Numbered from the stretch's first letter, positions 32,851-44,563 are shown. The stretch: DNA of 64,000 nt from Candidatus Methanimicrococcus odontotermitis (GCA_031286065.1 JAITUZ010000017.1:1-64000); one strand, 5' to 3'. The notes: generated by a model from the letters alone, not told the origin. Numbers and translations are program-made.

Positions 32851-34569
32851 TTATATACCTTTAGTATGCTCATCCTCTTCACGAATCTCAACACGCCGGA
32901 TTTTACCGCTGATGGTTTTCGGAAGCTCGTCAACAAATTCGATGATTCTCGGATATTTGTAAGGTGCCGTGATCTTTTTGGTATGGTTCTGAAGCTCTTT
33001 TTTAAGTTCATCGGACGCTTTGTCTTTATATTCTTTCGTTAAAATGACCGTCGCTTTCACGACCTGACCGCGGACGGGGTCCGGAACGCCCGTAATGGCG
33101 CATTCCAGTACGGCAGGATGCTGAATGAGCGCGCTTTCAACTTCAAACGGACCGATTTTATAGCCGGAACTTTTGATGATGTCATCCGTTCTGCCGACAA
33201 ACCAGAAATAACCGTCTTCATCTTTCCAGGCCGTATCTCCGGTATGATAATAACCGTCATGCCAAGACTCGCGCGTTTTTTCATCGTCAAATTTGTAGCC
33301 CGAGAAAAAGCCCGGCGGCAGCGCCGAAAGATTCGTTGACCCGGGATTTTCGGAAACGGCGACAACGATTTCGCCTTCTTCGCCGACATCGCATTCGCTG
33401 CCTTCGAGATTGATGATTTTAATATCGTAGCAAGGGACGGGTTTTCCCATAGATCCCGGCTTGGGGGTCATCCACGGCAGCGTGGCGATACAGACAATCA
33501 ATTCCGTCTGGCCGTAGCCTTCCATAAGCTGCATGCCCGTAAATTCTTTGAATTTTTCAAACACTTCCGGATTCAGCGGCTCGCCCGCGACGACGCAATA
33601 TCGAAGCGTGCTGAAATTGTACTTGGACAACTCTTCTTTGATGAAAAAACGATAAGTTGTCGGCGGCGCGCAGAATGTCGTCACGCCGTATTGAGCGATT
33701 TTTGTCATCATACTGCCGGCATCAAACCGATCATAATCATAAATGAAAACGGATGTTCCCCAAATCCACTGCCCGTAGATTTTGCCCCAGACACATTTTG
33801 CCCATCCGCTGTCAGCCATCGTATAGTGAAGACCGTCATCAGAAACATTCTGCCAGTAGCCGGCCGTTAAAATATGCCCGAGCGGATAAGCGAAGTTGTG
33901 GCAGACCATTTTCGGAAAACCGGTCGTGCCCGATGAGAAATAATAAAGCATGTCGTCGGTGTTTTTTGTCGCGCCGCTGCCGGCCGGCCGGACAAAATCA
34001 GCGGAAGACGCGGCCAGTTCCGCTTCAAAATCCGTCCATCCTTCGGCACCCTTTGAATTGCCGCCGACATTCCATTTCAAGAAACCGGATTTCCCCATTT
34101 TTTGAAGCGCGGCGTCAAAAATCAGATCCAATCCGCCCTCATTGATTCCGACGACACCGCATGCGCCCGATTTTTCAAGACGGTAAATAATGTCGCGCTC
34201 TTTAAGCATGTGCGTTGCGGGAACGGCGATCGCGCCGATTTTATGAAGCGCGGGAAGACATATCCAGAAAGTATAGTGGCTCTTGAGCGTCAAAATGATT
34301 GCGGACCCTTTTTTAACGCCGTGTTTTTTGAAAAGATTGGCGGCTTTGTCGGTTTGTATTTTAAGCGCGCCGAAAGTCATAATTTTTTCATTGCCGCAAT
34401 CGTCGCACCACACAAAAGCGACTTTTTCCGGATCAATTTCCGCGTAGCGGTCAAGCACATCGTAAGCGAAATTAAAATTTTCGGGAATACTGAGTTTGAA
34501 ATTTTCTTTAAAATCATCATACGATTCAAACTCGGTTTTTGAAACAAAATCATGGATAAGATTACTCAT
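32851..34569 (-). CDS. AMP-forming acyl-CoA synthetase
   Basis: [60 protein letters not shown]. Confidence 0.95.
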   Translation of the reverse strand: MSNLIHDFVSKTEFESYDDFKENFKLSIPENFNFAYDVLDRYAEIDPEKVAFVWCDDCGNEKIMTFGALKIQTDKAANLFKKHGVKKGSAIILTLKSHYTFWICLPALHKIGAIAVPATHMLKERDIIYRLEKSGACGVVGINEGGLDLIFDAALQKMGKSGFLKWNVGGNSKGAEGWTDFEAELAASSADFVRPAGSGATKNTDDMLYYFSSGTTGFPKMVCHNFAYPLGHILTAGYWQNVSDDGLHYTMADSGWAKCVWGKIYGQWIWGTSVFIYDYDRFDAGSMMTKIAQYGVTTFCAPPTTYRFFIKEELSKYNFSTLRYCVVAGEPLNPEVFEKFKEFTGMQLMEGYGQTELIVCIATLPWMTPKPGSMGKPVPCYDIKIINLEGSECDVGEEGEIVVAVSENPGSTNLSALPPGFFSGYKFDDEKTRESWHDGYYHTGDTAWKDEDGYFWFVGRTDDIIKSSGYKIGPFEVESALIQHPAVLECAITGVPDPVRGQVVKATVILTKEYKDKASDELKKELQNHTKKITAPYKYPRIIEFVDELPKTISGKIRRVEIREEDEHTKGI

Positions 34570-34622
34570 AAATAACTCTCGTCAAGGATAATTGTGAATA
34601 AAGAACATCAGAAACGATGTTT

Positions 34623-35171
34623 TCAAAGGATGACGGCCAAAAACTTCGCCGGCTTGCCGTCAAGCGCTTTCATGGCGTGCGGATAGTTGGAATCAAAATA
34701 AATCGAGTCGCCCGGATTTAAAATGACTTCATTGCTGTGGATGTAGATTTTTAAACAGCCTTCTAATATGTAGTTGAATTCCTGTCCGGGGTGAGAGTGA
34801 AGCGCAGGCTCGCCGTCTTTGGGCTCGGCCGTCACGATAAACGGTTCGATTTTCTTGCCGATGAATTTCTCCGCGAGCGCCTGATATTTATATTGACTGC
34901 GGCGTTCAACGGAAACGCCTTTATCGTCACGCGTCACCGTAAAAACATTCATGCGCGGCGATTCGCCCGTTAAAAGAAGAGACATGTCGACTTTGAAGAA
35001 ATTGGCGATTTCCAAAAGGACACCGGCCGGAATGTCGGCTTCCGCGTTTTCATATGTCAAATAAGTCTCGACCGAGATGTCCAGCTCAGACGCGATCTCA
35101 TCGGGCGCAATATCGGAAACTTCACGAAGCTCCTTAATGCGGTTTGCAATTTCAATAATTTTTTCCTGCAT
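34623..35171 (-). CDS. XRE-family regulator with C-terminal cupin domain
   Basis: [33 protein letters not shown]; cupin [20 protein letters not shown]...[12 protein letters not shown]. Confidence 0.9.
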   Translation of the reverse strand: MQEKIIEIANRIKELREVSDIAPDEIASELDISVETYLTYENAEADIPAGVLLEIANFFKVDMSLLLTGESPRMNVFTVTRDDKGVSVERRSQYKYQALAEKFIGKKIEPFIVTAEPKDGEPALHSHPGQEFNYILEGCLKIYIHSNEVILNPGDSIYFDSNYPHAMKALDGKPAKFLAVIL

Positions 35172-35362
35172 AATTAAACACCAAATATTAAGATAATGGA
35201 AAAGAACAAAGGGACATAAAAAATAATCGGTGAATCAAAATAGAAAAGGAACGAAAATTTTTTGACATTTGAATAAAACGGAAATAATTAAAAAAATGAA
35301 AGAAAAATAAAAAGAGAAAATGAAAAGAAAAAAATGAAAAGAGAAAAATGAAAAGCCTAAAC

Positions 35363-37042
35363 TCAATAGCGCGGCTTTTCTTGTTTTAAATAATTCACCG
35401 GATTATAAGCCGGAAAACCGCGGCGCTCCAGCTCATCCAAAGCCAGCCGCCTGTGCTCTTCAAAAGAAAGCGTAAATGAAGAAATCACATTGCCTGCCGG
35501 GTCCGTCTGCGTAATCTCCAAATCTTTTTTACGAGAAATCAAATGCAAAAGGTTGCTTGTCGTCGGCGTGTTGGCGGAGCGCAGACGGTTGATTGCGGCC
35601 GCGATTTCTTTGTGAGAAAGAATCGGCGTGTTCTCACCGCTTTCGTAACTGTAAGTAAATCCGATGGCTTTAATGAAAGAATTCATAACGGGCGCTTCGA
35701 ATCCGACAAGTTCGGAGATTCCAAGAAGCATGTTTTCAGAATACTTCGCCTTGAAACCGATGCCGTAAGAATCAAAGATGCGCTTAAACGACCACTCGAT
35801 AACATCGGCAAGCTCTTCAGGAGCGAGCAGCGCCATAACTTCCGTCGGCGTGTCTAAATCGTTCTGCGTGCAGTAATCGCGCATTTTTTTGGCGAGCGCG
35901 GAAGCTGAAGCGTCTTCGGCGCAGTTGGCTTTCATCATTGCCGCGATGACGGCAAAAGCGGAATAGCCGGCGCGGTCAAAAAGAAGCGCGGCGTCGGAGA
36001 CATAAACGCTCAAAAGTTCGCGGCAGAGACGCGGTCCTTCTTCTTTCATAAACCCGACGCACTGAAAAGCGCAGACGATTTCCGAAGAGGTGCCTTTTTG
36101 GGCGTAATGAACGATCAGCGGCCGGACAGTCTTTTCAATTCGGCCGAAAAACTTCATGCCGCGCTCTTTCGTGAGCGGCGAATCGGTGCTGACCAAAATC
36201 ATCCAGACCAAGTCCATTTGATCAGGGCGGAGCGTCTCTTTTTTCTCTAAGACTTCAAGGATGCGGGTGCGAGCGGATTCATCGGCGGAAATGGCTTTTT
36301 CAAGAAGCGCATAAACTTCCGAATTGTCTTCCGCCAGCGGGACCGCGATTTGAATCGCTCTTTTCTGAGCCCGGGAACTGAAATCCGCCAGATATCGGCT
36401 CAGCTTTCCAATATTGGGCTCCAGCCGGCCGCGCATTTCCAAAATGGCTTGGGCGGCATTGTCACCGAGCGGATAAAGGTCAAGCATGTCGTAAAGCGCT
36501 TCGGAGACGGGAGACAAATCGCCGTCCGCTTGCGGAATCAAAATCAAAGCTTCCGGCGCGTAATCGGATTCGCGGTTCAAAAAAGACGCGAGGATCGGAA
36601 GAATGGAAGGCGGCAGATGAATTTTATCAAAAAACGGAACGACTTTTCTCTTTGTTTCGATATCCGCGTCCCGAAGCACCGCTTCGAGAAACGGGTAACT
36701 GTTAACGACGACGGCGGCCGGAAGATCATCAAGAACGAATTCGAGATTATCGGGCGCATTCAGAAGCGTTTCGGCGAAAGGCGTACACAGTTCGCCCGGC
36801 AGTTCGGCACCGCATAAAAGAACATACAGATTTTCGGCAGCAGCTTGATGTTTTTTAGAACGCGCCGCCTGTAAAGTGATTTCACCGAAACGCTTGACCA
36901 TAAGCGGCAGCAGTTCCGGCCCGCCGCTGACCAAAAACGCTTTGCCCTGTTCAACCTTTTGCTCTTTATCAGAACTGAGCGCCTCAATCGCTTTTTCAGG
37001 CGTCATTTCGGAATTAAATAATCCCATTTTTGCATCCTCCAA
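35363..37042 (-). CDS. Hypothetical HEAT-like repeat protein
   Basis: Intact 559-aa alpha-helical ORF, TGA stop. Confidence 0.6.
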   Translation of the reverse strand: MEDAKMGLFNSEMTPEKAIEALSSDKEQKVEQGKAFLVSGGPELLPLMVKRFGEITLQAARSKKHQAAAENLYVLLCGAELPGELCTPFAETLLNAPDNLEFVLDDLPAAVVVNSYPFLEAVLRDADIETKRKVVPFFDKIHLPPSILPILASFLNRESDYAPEALILIPQADGDLSPVSEALYDMLDLYPLGDNAAQAILEMRGRLEPNIGKLSRYLADFSSRAQKRAIQIAVPLAEDNSEVYALLEKAISADESARTRILEVLEKKETLRPDQMDLVWMILVSTDSPLTKERGMKFFGRIEKTVRPLIVHYAQKGTSSEIVCAFQCVGFMKEEGPRLCRELLSVYVSDAALLFDRAGYSAFAVIAAMMKANCAEDASASALAKKMRDYCTQNDLDTPTEVMALLAPEELADVIEWSFKRIFDSYGIGFKAKYSENMLLGISELVGFEAPVMNSFIKAIGFTYSYESGENTPILSHKEIAAAINRLRSANTPTTSNLLHLISRKKDLEITQTDPAGNVISSFTLSFEEHRRLALDELERRGFPAYNPVNYLKQEKPRY

Positions 37043-37100
37043 AATATCATGAATTGTTAAAAAAAGAAAAGCGGTTAAAATTAAAAGATTTTGTTACCGC

Positions 37101-38216
37101 TTACTCCGCTTTTTTTGAAAAGTATTTGTGCGCTCTTTCAATTGCGGCAACTGTTAACTCTACGCCTTCTTCGATATCGTTCAAATCAATGACTTCAACA
37201 GGAGAGTGGATATAGCGCGTCGCGATTTGAATCGTTCCCGTCGGAATGCCGTCTTTTGTCAAATGAATCGCGGAAGCGTCAGTCGTGCCGCCTTCGCCGA
37301 CATTTAATTGGACACGCATATTTTGTTTATCAGCGGCGTCACGGAGCCATTTGACGACCTGCGGATGCGCAATCAAACCGCGGCCGGAGGCGTCCGAAAT
37401 AGAAATGATCGGACCCGCGCCGATTTCAAGCGGAGAATCGAGTTTGGTAATGCCGGGGTGGTCACCCGGAATGGTCGTGTCAAGAGCGACGGCAACGTCG
37501 GCGGCAACGGCGTAAGCCGCGGTTTTGGCGCCTTTTAAGCCGACTTCTTCCTGAACGGTTCCGACAGCGCAGACGGTGGCCTTGATGTCTTTTCCTTTCA
37601 GGCGGCGCATGACTTCGACCATTAAAGCGATGCCGGCGCGGTTGTCAAAACATTTTCCGGTCGCGCGGTCATTGGCAAGCTTTACGAATCGGCGGTCAGG
37701 GGTAATCCAAGTGCCGACTTCAACGCCGAGATTTTTGACCTCTTCGGCATTTTTTGCGCCGATGTCAATAAATAAGTCTTTGTGTTTGACGGGAGACTTC
37801 GCGTCTTCGGGTGTCATGACATGCGGCGGTTTTGAGCCGATAACGCCGTAAAGATCGCCTTTGGTGCCGTGGAGAACGACCCGCTGATTGAGAAGCGTCG
37901 GGTCAAACCAGCCGCCGAACTTGGCGAACCTGAGAAAACCGCTGTCGTCAATGTATTTAACCATCAGACCGATTTCATCCATATGGGCGGCCAGCATAAG
38001 GGTCGGACCGTTTGGAGAGCTGCCTTTGCGAACGGCAATCAAACTGCCGAGAGCGTCGAATTTGATTTCATCCGTACAGTCTTTCAAATCTTCTTTAAGG
38101 AGGCGGCAGATGTCATCTTCATTTCCGGAAATGCCGTGAGCGTTTGAATATTTTTCAAGCAGAGACGCGACAGCGTCCAATGATTTCGAATCGTTTGTCA
38201 AATTAAATCCCTTCAT
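37101..38216 (-). CDS. M42-family metallopeptidase (glutamyl aminopeptidase/endoglucanase-like)
   Basis: LAAHMDEIGLMVKYID, CFDNRAGIALMVEVMRRL, GTVQEEVGLKGAKTAA. Confidence 0.94.
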   Translation of the reverse strand: MKGFNLTNDSKSLDAVASLLEKYSNAHGISGNEDDICRLLKEDLKDCTDEIKFDALGSLIAVRKGSSPNGPTLMLAAHMDEIGLMVKYIDDSGFLRFAKFGGWFDPTLLNQRVVLHGTKGDLYGVIGSKPPHVMTPEDAKSPVKHKDLFIDIGAKNAEEVKNLGVEVGTWITPDRRFVKLANDRATGKCFDNRAGIALMVEVMRRLKGKDIKATVCAVGTVQEEVGLKGAKTAAYAVAADVAVALDTTIPGDHPGITKLDSPLEIGAGPIISISDASGRGLIAHPQVVKWLRDAADKQNMRVQLNVGEGGTTDASAIHLTKDGIPTGTIQIATRYIHSPVEVIDLNDIEEGVELTVAAIERAHKYFSKKAE

Positions 38217-38228
38217 TTTCTTTTTAAA

Positions 38229-39533
38229 TCACAAATATTTTTCAACTTCCCACGCGTGAACGCACCCGATGTAATCGCTCCATTCAAGCGTTCCCGTTTG
38301 GTAAATAGACGTTGAGACGGATTCGCCGAGGGCTACTTGGATCAAAGCGTCCCCTTTAAAAGCGAGCAGCGCCTCGCGTAATGTGTTTGGGAGCGCGCCG
38401 GCGGAAAGCGCCTGCTTTTCGGATTCGGAATAATCATGCGTTTCAAAATTAACCGCCGCTATCAGCGTTAAATTTTCATCAATGCCGGAAATGCCGGCGG
38501 CCAATAAAACCAGAAGCGAAAGATACGGATTGCAGGAAGAATCGGCATTTTGGATATCGACTCTTGTCGCGCGCCCGCGGGACGACGGCAGGCGGACGAG
38601 AGAATTGCGGTCAACGGCGGACCAGGAAACATAATAAGGCGCCTTTCCTTTTTGAACAATTCGCTTATAAGAGTTGACGGTCGGATTAGTGACAGCGCAA
38701 ATCGCGCGGATGTGTTTGAAAATTCCCGCGATAAATCCGCGGGCTTTGTCTGAAATCATCATATCCTGCTCAGGATGGTAAAATTCGTTGAATTCGTCCT
38801 TCATCAGCATAAAGCCGAATGTCGTCGTCAGACCTTCCATTGAAGTCGCAGGCTTCGGCATAAAAGAAGCGTGCAGATTATGGCGGCGGGCGACATCGGA
38901 GACGAGATATTTCGCGGTCATGATGTTGTCAGCCGTCCGAAGAACGCTGCCTTCTTTAAAAACAATCGTAATCGGTCCTTTTTGATGTGTCTGCCTTAAG
39001 GATACGATCTCGATTTCAGCCGCGCGAAACGCAGAGAGGAGCTCGCACAGAGCGGTTTCTGTTTTAAGGATCGTCTCGGGGCCGAGAGAAAATGAACCGC
39101 CGCCCGAAGCAGATGAGGCGTCAAAAAGATAAAAGCTGAGGGAAGAAGAAACTGAAAAGGTGTAGCCGGATTGGTAAATTTTGCGGACGAATAATTTCAG
39201 CGCGCTTCTGACGCAGCCTTCAAAAGACTGACCGTCCAAAAAAGTCAATTCACAAATGACACGCCCGTATTTTTGTTTTGCGTTTCCGTAATCTAAAATG
39301 GAAAAAGTTCTCGGGTCAGCCTTGAGCATCAAATCCGCGCCGGTCGGTTTAAAAGTGCCGCCGGCGGAATTATCAAACGGCAATCCTTTCGAAAAAGCGT
39401 TTTCAAGAAGCGCGGAAGGGACATTGATTTCTTTAAAAACGCCGTTGGTGTCTGAAAAATGGAATTTGACAAAATCAAGCTCCTGCTCTTCAACGGCTTC
39501 AAGAATTTCAGAAATAGTTGTAAATTGAGGCAT
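38229..39533 (-). CDS. Glutamine synthetase-like protein
   Basis: KADPRTFSILDYG, HASFMPKP, RIVQKGKAPYYVSWS...RLPSSRGRATRVDIQNADSSCNPYLSLLVLLAAG. Confidence 0.8.
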   Translation of the reverse strand: MPQFTTISEILEAVEEQELDFVKFHFSDTNGVFKEINVPSALLENAFSKGLPFDNSAGGTFKPTGADLMLKADPRTFSILDYGNAKQKYGRVICELTFLDGQSFEGCVRSALKLFVRKIYQSGYTFSVSSSLSFYLFDASSASGGGSFSLGPETILKTETALCELLSAFRAAEIEIVSLRQTHQKGPITIVFKEGSVLRTADNIMTAKYLVSDVARRHNLHASFMPKPATSMEGLTTTFGFMLMKDEFNEFYHPEQDMMISDKARGFIAGIFKHIRAICAVTNPTVNSYKRIVQKGKAPYYVSWSAVDRNSLVRLPSSRGRATRVDIQNADSSCNPYLSLLVLLAAGISGIDENLTLIAAVNFETHDYSESEKQALSAGALPNTLREALLAFKGDALIQVALGESVSTSIYQTGTLEWSDYIGCVHAWEVEKYL

Positions 39534-39772
39534 AATCAACACTCTGCAGTAATGTATACTTAATAAATTTAGAAGTATAAGCTGATTATAAGTATAAAAT
39601 TTTGCACTCCGAAAAAACAGCAAAACCGCCGCGAACCAAAAAAACGGAGGAATTGAAAATTCCGTTTATAAAATATAAAAAAACGGCGCAGTCCGCGCGC
39701 AGCGGCCGGTTCCCGATGCGCGGCGATTAAAAATAAACACCGCCTTCAGCCCTTTTCGGGCGAAGGAGCGGA

Positions 39773-39858
39773 AAAATGACGAGCGGAGTGAGGCATTTTC
39801 TGAAAACGCCGTCCACCCTCACCCGTTTGAAATTCTGTGAGCGAAGCGAGCAGAATTT
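39773..39858. repeat. Two stem-loops with similar AGCG(A/G)AG(C/T)GAG loop sequences
   Basis: AAAATG(39773)/CATTTT(39794) and AAATTCTG(39830)/CAGAATTT(39851). Confidence 0.7.
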
Positions 39859-39860
39859 TT

Positions 39861-40586
39861 TTACGTGAACTTAATGCCGGCGTGGCGCAGTTCTTTGTTC
39901 ATTTTTGCGACATTGAGCAGCAGCGGCGTAATCGGCTCGGTCAGCGCGGCCGCTTCGAGGGGGCCGACATCGACAGGGTTCAAGCCGGGAATGTCGCGGA
40001 CAAGCTGCATGACGACATCTTTGGTCTGCTTGTTGTTGCCGCAGACAGCGATATCCAAGTTCATTTCCTTGTCAAAGTCTTCCAACCGTTTTGCAGAAAC
40101 ATTATGGAAAGAGGCCACCAAGTCAATTCCCGAAGGAAGAAGAGCCTGAATTTCTTTTGCGGCGCTGCCGGTTTTCGGAACAGCGTAGCAGAAGTAATCC
40201 GCATTGTATTCTTCGGGGTCAACGTCGATTCTGACCGGTTCTGAACCCATATTGAGGTAGCAGCGGTCTTTGATCATCGGAACAACGACTGACAAAACGG
40301 TCTGCCCGTTGCGGAGCGACGGTTTAATGTGTTCCATGACAGACGGGATTTGATCGTAGCGGATCGCGATCACGATGATATCGGCGGCTTCCGCGGCGGC
40401 TTTGTTTTCATCTCCCGTAATTTTTGAAGGTAAGGATCTTTCTTTCAAAAAAGCGGCGTATTCATTTGCCGCTTCCTGTGCTCTCTCTTTTTCTCTGGAA
40501 CCCACAATAACGTCATGGATTTGGCCCCAACGAAGCGCAAATCCTTTGCCGATATTACCTGTTCCTCCTAAAATTGCAATCTTCAT
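39861..40586 (-). CDS. npdG: F420H2:NADP oxidoreductase (NpdG)
   Basis: ILGGTGNIGKGFALRWG, VIAIRYDQIPSV; family organisation. Confidence 0.9.
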   Translation of the reverse strand: MKIAILGGTGNIGKGFALRWGQIHDVIVGSREKERAQEAANEYAAFLKERSLPSKITGDENKAAAEAADIIVIAIRYDQIPSVMEHIKPSLRNGQTVLSVVVPMIKDRCYLNMGSEPVRIDVDPEEYNADYFCYAVPKTGSAAKEIQALLPSGIDLVASFHNVSAKRLEDFDKEMNLDIAVCGNNKQTKDVVMQLVRDIPGLNPVDVGPLEAAALTEPITPLLLNVAKMNKELRHAGIKFT

Positions 40587-40842
40587 AATTTATCACCGAA
40601 TTATCACAAATAAATGTGACTAATCACGGACTTTAAAGGCGGACATATATAAATCATTCGGATGGAAGCGCGTTTGCTGAAAAAGATGAGAAACCGTTCG
40701 GAAAAAGAAAAACAGAACAGAAAAGCAAGACCGAGAAAAATGAAAGAATGAAAATGAAAGAATGAAAAAATGAAAATGAAAGAATGAAAATGAAAGCATG
40801 AATAAATAAAAAATAAAAAGTAAAAGTCGTGACAGGACGATT

Positions 40843-41652
40843 TTACTTTTTAAGATCAAATTCGCGAAGCAGCTCTTCCTTAACGGTTGTCGCGATCGTG
40901 ATGATGTCTTCGGTTCCGGTCCAGGCGCGGATCTGCAAATCAACGGTTGCGTCCGTCAAATTCGAGATATAGATTTTCGGTTCAGGCGCCTGAAGAACGG
41001 CAGGATTCCGTTTCAAAACATCTGTCACGGCGCGGATTGTACCGTCAGCGTCGCCGACCAGATTGAATGTCATGGTGACTTCAAAGCGGCGTGTCGGCAA
41101 ATGAGACATGTTGATGATAGCGCTGTTCCAAACCATTTTATTCGGAAGCATGATATAAGTGTTGTCTTGTGAAATCAATTCGGTCGACATGAGACCGACA
41201 TCTTTGACATAGCCGGTTTGACCGGAAACCGTGACATAATCACTTTTCTTAAAGGGTTCCAAAACGGCAATCCAAATGCCTGCGCCCAGATTGGTCAATG
41301 TGTCCTGCATACCAAAGCCTAAAATCAAACCGATGACAGCGGAAAGACCGAGAATGATAGAGCCGACAGTAATGCCGAGCGCCGAAAAAAAAGCCAGCAA
41401 AACGGCGACATATAAAAGCGCTGTGAGAAACTGGATCAAAAAGCCGGCAGCCAATTCCGGAAACTTTGTGTGTTTTAAGAGTCGTTTGAAAATACTGATC
41501 AAAATGCGAGCGATGATGAATGCCGCAATAAGAACAATAAGTGCAAAGACAATATCAGAAACTTGCCATGGTGTGTAAGGAATCGCGGTTTCTAAAACGT
41601 CTGATAGAGTAATCGTATCCCCTCCGGGGGTTATTTGATATGGATTCGACAT
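40843..41652 (-). CDS. MscS-type mechanosensitive channel
   Basis: GLGMQDTLTNLGAGIWIAVLEPFKKSDYV. Confidence 0.93.
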   Translation of the reverse strand: MSNPYQITPGGDTITLSDVLETAIPYTPWQVSDIVFALIVLIAAFIIARILISIFKRLLKHTKFPELAAGFLIQFLTALLYVAVLLAFFSALGITVGSIILGLSAVIGLILGFGMQDTLTNLGAGIWIAVLEPFKKSDYVTVSGQTGYVKDVGLMSTELISQDNTYIMLPNKMVWNSAIINMSHLPTRRFEVTMTFNLVGDADGTIRAVTDVLKRNPAVLQAPEPKIYISNLTDATVDLQIRAWTGTEDIITIATTVKEELLREFDLKK

Positions 41653-41949
41653 TCAAAACTATAAAGTCAATTGAATGAAAGAGGTCGTCATATTGGCGGA
41701 GTCATTTTCGCCAAATGCGGCGACTCAATAAAGACAAATATATTTCAAAAAATATATATGTTTCTGAAAAATGATATTTAAATTCCGGAAAGAAAGAAAA
41801 AACAGGCATACATGAATCGGCGATAACAGGACTGAGAATCAACGAATGAATTACCCGATTCGTATATGACTGAATGTATTTATAATAAAATGTGTTTATC
41901 AGGTATATTTCACATATATTTTTTAATTAAAAGATCAGAGACCAGAAAT

Positions 41950-43182
41950 ATGAAACAGGAATTAATGCGGCTTCTTTTAGAAATGTTCAAATCTTACGGA
42001 TATGAAACAAGCGAAGGCACATTCTGCGATATTGTCGGCAAACGTCAGGATTATGAAATTTGGGTCAAATGCGACATGGAAGGCAATTTAAATACGCTGG
42101 AACGATTTACGCAGCAAGCGAACGGTAAAAACAGTCTTTACATCACGATCAAAAAAATAAAAGGCGGCGAGGAAACTGTCCGAAAATATGCGGAAGACAC
42201 CGGCGTAATGATTTGGGACAGAGACGCACTCGCCCGCTACGTCGGCGCGTTCATGGTCGCCAACTTAAGCCGCGAAACACTGGAAAGCGTTGTCGGGAAC
42301 TACTGTTTGGAATCACTGTTAGATCAAAAAAAAAACTTTGACCCCGTAAGCGCTTTCGCCAATTCGAAAAATCCGAACAGCGGCGTTTTACCGGAATTTT
42401 ATGAAAAAGAGCAGGCAGAAAGGCACACGCCGATTCAGACGCATGATTTCAGTGATATTTTTGAAGCACCTGAAAATGAAACAAGCGCGGGAGCACATTT
42501 ATTCGGCGCGGCGATTGACCCCGCCCGCAGAGGATCGGAATACATTGAAGCGCCGAGACCGCTGCCGCAGTCATATGATATTCCCGAGCCGGAGCCGGAA
42601 AGATTTCATGCCGACAAAAAAGAAACGCTCGGGATTCGGGCGTCTGCAATCAACATGCCTATTGAGCGCGCTGCCGCCGCAGGCAAATCAACATTCGGTG
42701 AAGTCAAAAACGTTATTTTGAAATTTGTTCCTTATTGGAAATACACATACACGCTGAAAGTCGACCGAAAAATCGGCAGCGAACACATAAAAATGGCGGC
42801 ATCCGGCGAAGGACTCTACAACGCTGTAAACGGCAATGAGGACGATATCGAACTGGGCGACATCGGCACACAGACAGTGATTCCGGACATTGAATATATC
42901 ATGAAGCAGCCGAAGATGACAAAGGAAGAAACCCAAAAAGTGATTCTGGAGCAATTGAAACGCCGGCATACGCAAGAAATCAAATCAAATGACACGGACG
43001 CGCAGTCCATTATTTATCAAAACAAAACATTCCGCCCGCAGGACAAAGACTTTGAAATCAAAGTGTTCCAAGTCTTTGCTTCCGTTTGGGAAGTTCAGGG
43101 CAAAAAAGCCGCTTTGGAACTGAACGCTTACAACGGCAGGCCGCTGACAAATCCGGCGGATGACGGCGCCGAATTTGTATAA
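41950..43182 (+). CDS. Conserved hypothetical protein (restriction-endonuclease-like N-terminus possible)
   Basis: Intact ORF; MKQELMRLL start preferred. Confidence 0.55.
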   Translation: MKQELMRLLLEMFKSYGYETSEGTFCDIVGKRQDYEIWVKCDMEGNLNTLERFTQQANGKNSLYITIKKIKGGEETVRKYAEDTGVMIWDRDALARYVGAFMVANLSRETLESVVGNYCLESLLDQKKNFDPVSAFANSKNPNSGVLPEFYEKEQAERHTPIQTHDFSDIFEAPENETSAGAHLFGAAIDPARRGSEYIEAPRPLPQSYDIPEPEPERFHADKKETLGIRASAINMPIERAAAAGKSTFGEVKNVILKFVPYWKYTYTLKVDRKIGSEHIKMAASGEGLYNAVNGNEDDIELGDIGTQTVIPDIEYIMKQPKMTKEETQKVILEQLKRRHTQEIKSNDTDAQSIIYQNKTFRPQDKDFEIKVFQVFASVWEVQGKKAALELNAYNGRPLTNPADDGAEFV

Positions 43183-43283
43183 CCGCCAGATAAATTAAAA
43201 AGTGCAAAAGGATTTTATACAGGATTTACCGCTATGTTGTTTATTGAAAAAACTTTCAATAAGAATTAAAAAAGGAGAAAAAC

Positions 43284-43604
43284 ATGTTAACAATTACAGA
43301 CGCGGCGGTTGCTGCTTTAAGAGATGTTTTGGCTGAACAAAACAAAAAGGACCACTATCTTCGTGTCTTTATCGCAGGTATCGGGTGCAGCGGCCCGTCC
43401 TTCGGTTTGGCTTTGGAAGACAAAGTCGGCGAAGCGGACACCGCCGCCGAAATCGGCGCAACCAAAGTCATTTACGACACCGAACTTGAAAAAACCGTTG
43501 AAAATTTAGTCATTGATTATATTGACAATGAAATGGGAACAGGATTTGTCGTCGAAGACCCGACCGCGGAAGGCTGCGGCTGCAGCTGCGCAGGCTGCCA
43601 TTAA
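43284..43604 (+). CDS. HesB/IscA-family iron-sulfur protein
   Basis: LTITDAAVAALRDVL, GIGCSGPSFGLALED, C-terminal GCGCSCAGCH; SD AAAGGAG. Confidence 0.88.
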   Translation: MLTITDAAVAALRDVLAEQNKKDHYLRVFIAGIGCSGPSFGLALEDKVGEADTAAEIGATKVIYDTELEKTVENLVIDYIDNEMGTGFVVEDPTAEGCGCSCAGCH

Positions 43605-43695
43605 ATCGGGCGGAATGAAAAAAAAGAAATATATACGAACACGGTCTGCCGTGATATCGTATCTTTTTTATTTTACAAATTTCAGAATTAAATAA

Positions 43696-44076
43696 TTGTA
43701 TTTAGAACAGGTGAGAATGATGTTTCCGGGAATGGGCGGCGGACGCGGCGGAATGAATCCGAAAAAAATGCAGGGAATGATGAAGCAGCTCGGCATTGAG
43801 ATGAATGAGATCAGCAATGCGGAACTGGTAATCATTAAAACAACTGACGGTGACATAATCATTGACAATCCGTCAATTTCAATAATGCGCGCGCAGGGCG
43901 TTGACACTTACCAAATCAACGGCGATGTCAGAACGGCGCCTAAAGAATTAATTATTCCCGAGGAAGATGTCCGCTTGGTCTGCGAGCAGACCGGCGTTTC
44001 CGAAGAGGACGCTAAAAAAGCGCTGGAAGAAAACAACGGTGATTTGGCTGAAGCGATTTTATCGCTTTCAAGCTGA
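43696..44076 (+). CDS. nac: Archaeal nascent polypeptide-associated complex protein (NAC)
   Basis: FPGMGGGRGGMNPKKMQGMMKQLGIEM; C-terminal UBA TGVSEEDAKKALEENNGDLAEAI. Confidence 0.95.
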   Translation: MYLEQVRMMFPGMGGGRGGMNPKKMQGMMKQLGIEMNEISNAELVIIKTTDGDIIIDNPSISIMRAQGVDTYQINGDVRTAPKELIIPEEDVRLVCEQTGVSEEDAKKALEENNGDLAEAILSLSS

Positions 44077-44337
44077 TTTGAAAAACTTAGATTAAACTTT
44101 TCCCGGCAGACAAACACACCGAGATCAGGTCCTCCCGCCATCATTTAATTTTTAAATTTTATAGAGACGGGTTTTCATTTTATTTTCTTTTTTTGAACAA
44201 ATGCTTTTAATTTATCTTGGTTTTTTATCTTGGTTTTTTTGGTTTAATCCGGCCTGTAAAAGCATTACCGCTCAATGAGATAACATTTAAAAAATTGAGA
44301 TTGAAAAAGCGCCAAACAATATAAAAAAAGACAATGT

Positions 44338-44353
44338 AAGCCAACGTCCGGAT
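44338..44353. repeat. attL candidate (tRNA-Cys 3'-end fragment)
   Basis: AAGCCAACGTCCGGAT identical to 63366-63381. Confidence 0.85.
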
Positions 44354-44563
44354 GTGGACTGATTTGCATCAGCAAAATCGCCACGAGACGGACGACATAA
44401 AACTCATTTTGTAATTCGTCATTAGTCGCCGTTTCCGGACAAGGCTTAATTTAATACCACTTTTGTTTTCATAATCAGCCCTCGATAAAACACTGATTTG
44501 AAAACAATCCGGTTACCAGCCGGGGTATATTATTAAATACTGTTTATTGTAATATATAATTTT

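Noticed and set aside
35280-35355. GAAAAATGAAAAG-type repeats (also 8950-9030 and 40740-40800)
   Set aside because: Low-complexity A/G-rich intergenic DNA recurrent in this genome; noted but no specific function supportable.
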